A stretch of DNA of 9,902 nucleotides. Source: Polaromonas sp. (GTDB lineage: Bacteria > Pseudomonadota > Gammaproteobacteria > Burkholderiales > Burkholderiaceae_C). Of this stretch, positions 6,984 to 9,902 are shown piece by piece; the stretch's first letter is position 1, and each line of letters begins with the position of its first letter. The stretch lies in NCBI GenBank assembly GCA_014376885.1, contig JACMQR010000317.1:1-9902 (forward strand), read 5' to 3'. The notes below the pieces were generated by a model. It saw nothing but the letters and a program-made list of their open reading frames with translations, did not search any database and had not been told where the DNA came from. The position numbers were made by a program, and so were the translations under genes.

Positions 6984-8533
6984 ATGCCAAAAACCAATCC
7001 ACCGGCCGATGTCCGGAAAAACGCCACCAAGAGCCTTGCCGGTGCCAAAGCGGCAGCCCGCAACACCGACAGGGGGCCGGCCTTGGCCAGTGCCGATTCA
7101 GGCGGCGACGTGCAGGTTGAAAAAGTAAGGCAGACCCAAGCCCTGGTGGCCGCCATGCCGTTCAATACAGGCAAATCCGCCGAGCATGGATTTGCCAATG
7201 CCACGGCGCCCCAGCCGGGCGCGACTGCCAAGCCCGCGTCGAGACTGCCCACCAGCAGCACGCTGTCCGAACGGCACAGCAATGAAAAAACCGGCAGCGT
7301 TGCGGCTGAAGGTGTGAACGCGACGATTGAGCCACTGGACCGGGTTCGGGTCGACTCGTCCGGGCAGATGCTGACCACCAACCAGGGGGTGGCAGTGGCC
7401 GACAACCAGAATTCATTGAAGTTCGGCTTGCGCGGACCAGCGCTGCTGGAGGATTTTGTCCTGCGCGAAAAAATCACCCACTTCGACCATGAGCGCATTC
7501 CCGAGCGCATCGTGCATGCCCGGGGTTCGGGCGAATGCGCCGATTGCGCCGGTACACAACAATCAGCGCGATGGCCTGCACCGCCAGGCGATCAACCGGG
7601 GACGGGTGAGCTACGAGCCCAATTCACTGGCCGGCGGCTGCCCTTTCCAGGCGGGCGCGGCGCAGGGATTCGTCACCGTGCCGGCCCGGCTGCAAGCGCA
7701 GGAAGAACAGGCCAAGGTGCGCGGCAAGCCGGGAAAATTTGCCGACCATTGCACCCAGGCTACGCTGTTCTACAACAGCCAGATACTGGTGGAAAAAGCG
7801 CATATTGCAGCGGCCTTCCGGTTTGAGCTGAGCAAGGTCACGGTGCCGGCCATTCGCCAGCGCACCGTGTCCATGCTGCGCAATGCGTCGCCGGAACTGG
7901 CGCAAGAAGTGGCCACCGGGCTGGGCATGGAAACCCTGCCCGATGCAATGCCACTGGCTCTGGTCAATCCGGCTAAGCCAGATGTCACCGTGTCACCGTG
8001 TCGCCGCCGCTGTCGCTGATGGCCCGGCCCGGGGACGGCACGATCAAGGCGCGCAAGATCAGCCCTGCTGATCGCGCCCGGCGTTATTGGCGAGTCGATT
8101 GGGCAGGTGCAGGCCAGCCTTGCTGGCCGAGGGCTCGGTGCCGCGCCTGGTGGCGCCCCGCATCGGTGCGGTCAAGACGGCCGAGGGCGAAACCCTGCAA
8201 GCCGATGCGTTGCTTGAAAACGAGCCCGGCTTTTTGTTCGACGCCTTGGTGCTTCCCGACGGTCAGGCGGCTGTGGAGGCATTGGCCCGGGATGGCCACA
8301 CGATGGAATTCATCAAGGACCAGTACCGGCATTGCAAAACCATCCTGGTGCTGGGCGCATCGGCTGCGCTGCTGGGCCAGGCGGGTGTGCCGGCCACCCT
8401 GGCGGGTGGCAAGGCCGATGCCGGTCTGATCATCGTGCCGGCGGGCGGCCTGGGCGATGCAACTGCTGCGTTTATCAAGGGTATTGCAATGCATCGGCAT
8501 CCAGCGCGCGAAACGGACCCGTCGGCGGTGTAG
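6984..8533 (+). pseudogene. katE: catalase HPII (large-subunit, heme) pseudogene with large internal deletion and frameshifts
   Basis: The intact gene would make a monofunctional heme catalase that turns H2O2 into water and oxygen. Three blocks remain in order. The first (6984-7532) holds the N-terminal extension, [38 protein letters not shown] and IVHARGSG. The second (from 7534, frame shifted by one) resumes at [17 protein letters not shown] and runs through [29 protein letters not shown] and [14 protein letters not shown]. The third is the flavodoxin/GATase-like C-terminal domain, from VSPPLSLMARPGDG (7998) to HRHPARETDPSAV. The sequence between HARGSG and the PVHNNQRDG region, about 300 residues in HPII, is absent. 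With it went the distal His (in GSxAHGYF), the active-site Asn and the proximal heme Tyr. Further shifts come from an 8-bp duplication (7983-7998), an extra A at 8061 and an extra base at about 8120-8122. No single frame spans it, and a heme-free product could not be a catalase. Base composition matches the neighbours, suggesting decay of a resident gene. Confidence 0.93.
7983..8006 (+). repeat. 8-bp tandem duplication causing a frameshift in katE
   Basis: TGTCACCG occurs twice in a row (7983-7990, 7991-7998), followed by the near-copy TGTCGCCG (7999-8006). Removing one exact copy restores a continuous catalase reading, PDVTVSPPLSLMARPGDG, across the site. The extra copy is therefore best read as a replication-slippage insertion. 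In the present sequence the frame runs into TGA at 8017-8019. Confidence 0.85.
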
Positions 8534-8621
8534 GGCCACGGCAACGCAACTGGCCGAGGTGTTGCCCGGCAGTTGCGGGCGCTAAAACCCGGCCTGGCTT
8601 CGACCTTCAATTGTTGGCACC

Positions 8622-8649
8622 AAAAAAAACGCGGCCTGTGTGCCGCGTT
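8622..8649 (-). terminator. intrinsic terminator of the parvulin gene
   Basis: On the minus strand, a perfect 8-bp stem AACGCGGC/GCCGCGTT with the 6-base loop ACACAG is followed by a run of eight T residues (A-run at 8622-8629 on the plus strand, two of which also sit in the stem). It begins about 25 bp after the stop codon of the peptidyl-prolyl isomerase gene. There is no T-run on the other side, so it works in the minus direction only. Confidence 0.9.
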
Positions 8650-8673
8650 CATGGTGAAAGCCATCGGAGAAAG

Positions 8674-9462
8674 TTACTCGATTTTGGCTTTCTTGCGCAA
8701 ATCTTCCTGGAAGGCGGTCAGCTTTTGCTGCTGCATTTGCTGGGCGATCTGCGGCTTGACCTCGTCAAAGGCAGGAAGCTGCGCGCTGCGAATGTCGTCC
8801 ACGCGAATCACGTGGTAGCCGAATTGCGACTTTACCGGCGTATCCGTGGTTTGCCCTTTGCTTAGCTTGAGCAGGGCCTCGGTAAATTCAGGAACATAGC
8901 TGGCCGGATTGGCCCAGTCCAGATCGCCGCCCTTGGCGCCCGAGCCGGGGTCCTTGGACTGCTTTTTGGCAATATCTTCAAACTTGCCGGTTTTTTTCAA
9001 GCTGGCGATGATGGCCAGGGCTTCAGACTCTTTCTCGACCAGAATGTGCCGCGCCTTGTATTCCTTGCCGCCATTGGCGGCTGCAAACTTGTCGTACTCG
9101 GTCTTCAGGTCGGCATCGGTGACCGGGTTTTTCTTCTGGTAGCTGGCAAACAATTCGCGAATCATCAAGGTCTGGCGGGCCAACTCCATCTGCGCCTTGA
9201 AATCATCGCTGGCGGCAACGCCCTGCTTTTCCGCTTCCTGCATGAAGATTTCGCGGGCAATGACTTCTTCGCGCATCTGGCCTTCCATGTCCGGCGTCAC
9301 CGGGCGGCCGGCCTTGGCAACCTGCTGGGCCAGTGCGTCCAGTCGGGTTTTTGGAACGGCTTTGCCGTTGACAATGGCGAGATTTTGCGCCAGAGCGCCC
9401 TGCGCGCCAACGCTCAGGAGGCTGGCGACGGCAGCGGCAAGTAAAAGTTTTTTCGCGAGCAT
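8674..9462 (-). CDS. periplasmic parvulin-type (PpiC/SurA-like) peptidyl-prolyl cis-trans isomerase
   Basis: A 262-residue exported foldase that should catalyse proline isomerisation and chaperone envelope proteins. Residues 1-25 form a clear Sec signal peptide: Lys4-Lys5, a Leu/Ala core and a likely signal-peptidase I site ALA|QN after Ala25. A helical N-terminal chaperone-like part follows (about 26-130). The rotamase domain lies at about 134-224, with YKARHILVE, FEDIAKKQSKDPGSGAKGGDLDW and FGYHVIRVDD, all typical of active parvulins. The C-terminus is Gln/Lys-rich and helical. I chose ATG 9462 because it begins the signal peptide and has AAGGA about 10 bases upstream. The frame could extend to 9549, but the extra 29 residues would bury the signal peptide. 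It follows bolA by 111 bp on the same strand, a pairing I recall as common in Comamonadaceae, and ends at a strong terminator. Confidence 0.95.
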   Translation of the reverse strand: MLAKKLLLAAAVASLLSVGAQGALAQNLAIVNGKAVPKTRLDALAQQVAKAGRPVTPDMEGQMREEVIAREIFMQEAEKQGVAASDDFKAQMELARQTLMIRELFASYQKKNPVTDADLKTEYDKFAAANGGKEYKARHILVEKESEALAIIASLKKTGKFEDIAKKQSKDPGSGAKGGDLDWANPASYVPEFTEALLKLSKGQTTDTPVKSQFGYHVIRVDDIRSAQLPAFDEVKPQIAQQMQQQKLTAFQEDLRKKAKIE

Positions 9463-9531
9463 CAAGTAAAGGTCCTTGGTTGGGGTGTTTGAGAAAGGGT
9501 GAAAGTTGCTGGCCGGCTGGACCGTGTCAGG

Positions 9532-9567
9532 CAAGCGGCCTGCCGCCATGGGCGTGGCTGCCGCTTG
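9532..9567. other. inverted repeat between bolA and the parvulin gene
   Basis: A perfect 8-bp inverted repeat, CAAGCGGC (9532-9539) and GCCGCTTG (9560-9567), encloses a 20-base loop that itself contains GCCA/TGGC (9545-9548 and 9555-9558). It lies just after the bolA stop codon. There is no following T-run on the minus strand, so it is more likely an RNA-processing or stability hairpin, or a leaky Rho-type boundary, than an intrinsic terminator. Confidence 0.4.
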
Positions 9568-9573
9568 GGAAAA

Positions 9574-9882
9574 TCAAGCCGGTCGGTCTGGTTTGACAAT
9601 CTCGATGGCCAATGCATGTAGGCCTTGGGCAAAGAAATTTTGCATTTCATCATACACAAGGCGGTGGCTGGCCACGCGCGTCTGGCCGTCAAATGCCGCA
9701 CTGGCTATGCGAACGCGAAAGTGCGAGCCAAAGCCCGCCGCATTGGCGCCCGAATGGCCCGCATGGGCGGCGCTTTCGTCCAGCACCTCCAGTTGCGAGG
9801 GCAAAAACCGTGTTTTCAGCTGCTGCTCGATGTCCTGAAGCCGGACTGGTAAAGCCGGGTTGCTGCTGGCGGAGTTGCTCAT
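9574..9882 (-). CDS. bolA: BolA family protein
   Basis: A 102-residue cytoplasmic protein of the BolA/IbaG family. Members pair with monothiol glutaredoxins to bind a [2Fe-2S] cluster and influence iron-sulfur handling, cell shape and stress responses. The family pattern is clear: an N-terminal helix (about 13-27), LEVLDESAAHAGH with His40 and His43, GSHFRVRI (52-59), and the helix-turn-helix-like ASHRLVYDEM (71-80) with the conserved His73. It ends in ALAIEIVKP. The length is usual for the family. The start at ATG 9882 gives the expected N-terminus. No purine-rich ribosome site precedes it; the ATGA at the start would allow translational coupling to an upstream gene. It is the first complete gene of the minus-strand pair and is followed by the exported parvulin. 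Confidence 0.95.
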   Translation of the reverse strand: MSNSASSNPALPVRLQDIEQQLKTRFLPSQLEVLDESAAHAGHSGANAAGFGSHFRVRIASAAFDGQTRVASHRLVYDEMQNFFAQGLHALAIEIVKPDRPA

Positions 9883-9902
9883 GAGGTGGTGTCCGGCTTG
9901 AG
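9879..9902 (-). CDS. possible last codons of the gene upstream of bolA (partial)
   Basis: Reading leftwards from the window edge, the codons give LKPDTTS and then TGA at 9881-9879, overlapping the bolA start as ATGA. This is the usual arrangement for coupled genes and would explain the missing ribosome site of bolA. In related genomes I recall a small inner-membrane septation protein (YciB-like) near bolA, but seven codons cannot identify a gene. Confidence 0.25.
   Translation of the reverse strand, partial: LKPDTTS

Noticed and set aside
7530..8130. Programmed frameshifting to make a full KatE
   Set aside because: Four separate lesions, one of them a loss of the heme-binding core, cannot be rescued by recoding, and no slippery-site pattern is seen.
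1..9902. A new defence, toxin-antitoxin, CRISPR or mobile system
   Set aside because: All well-supported genes belong to known housekeeping families. I see no transposase, integrase, spaced repeat array or small paired genes.

Overview
The window looks like chromosomal DNA of a Burkholderiales betaproteobacterium, most likely of the Comamonadaceae (Polaromonas/Rhodoferax/Variovorax-like). The grounds are the high GC content, the wording of PurL, BolA and the parvulin, the bolA-parvulin gene pair, and two in-frame insertions in purL that resemble short dispersed repeats I recall from that family. The placement comes from reading and memory, not from a database search.

Layout, left to right. 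A complete purL (64-4200, +, GTG start) encodes the large-type formylglycinamidine ribonucleotide synthase with its fused glutaminase domain. It is long for the family and carries two apparent low-conservation insertions. After a 216-bp gap comes a CPA1-type Na+/H+ antiporter with a charged C-terminal tail (4417-5997, +). Close behind it is a small DUF1624/heparan-alpha-glucosaminide N-acetyltransferase-like membrane protein (6040-6792, +).

The region 6984-8533 (+) is a broken large-subunit catalase gene (katE, HPII type). Three blocks of good catalase sequence lie in order. About 300 central codons, including the heme-binding core, are missing at a sharp junction near 7533. The remainder carries an 8-bp tandem duplication and two further single-base shifts. 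No functional catalase can come from it.

On the opposite strand, reading leftwards, are a probable few-codon tail of an upstream gene, bolA (9574-9882), and a secreted parvulin-type peptidyl-prolyl isomerase (8674-9462). The latter ends at a textbook intrinsic terminator (8622-8649) that faces the dead catalase gene.

The genes serve separate housekeeping roles: purine synthesis, ion homeostasis, an unknown membrane acyl-transfer or transport role, envelope protein folding and Fe-S/stress functions. I see no phage, transposase, CRISPR array, tRNA, rRNA or new defence system. The notable content is gene decay in katE and repeat-like insertions inside an essential enzyme.
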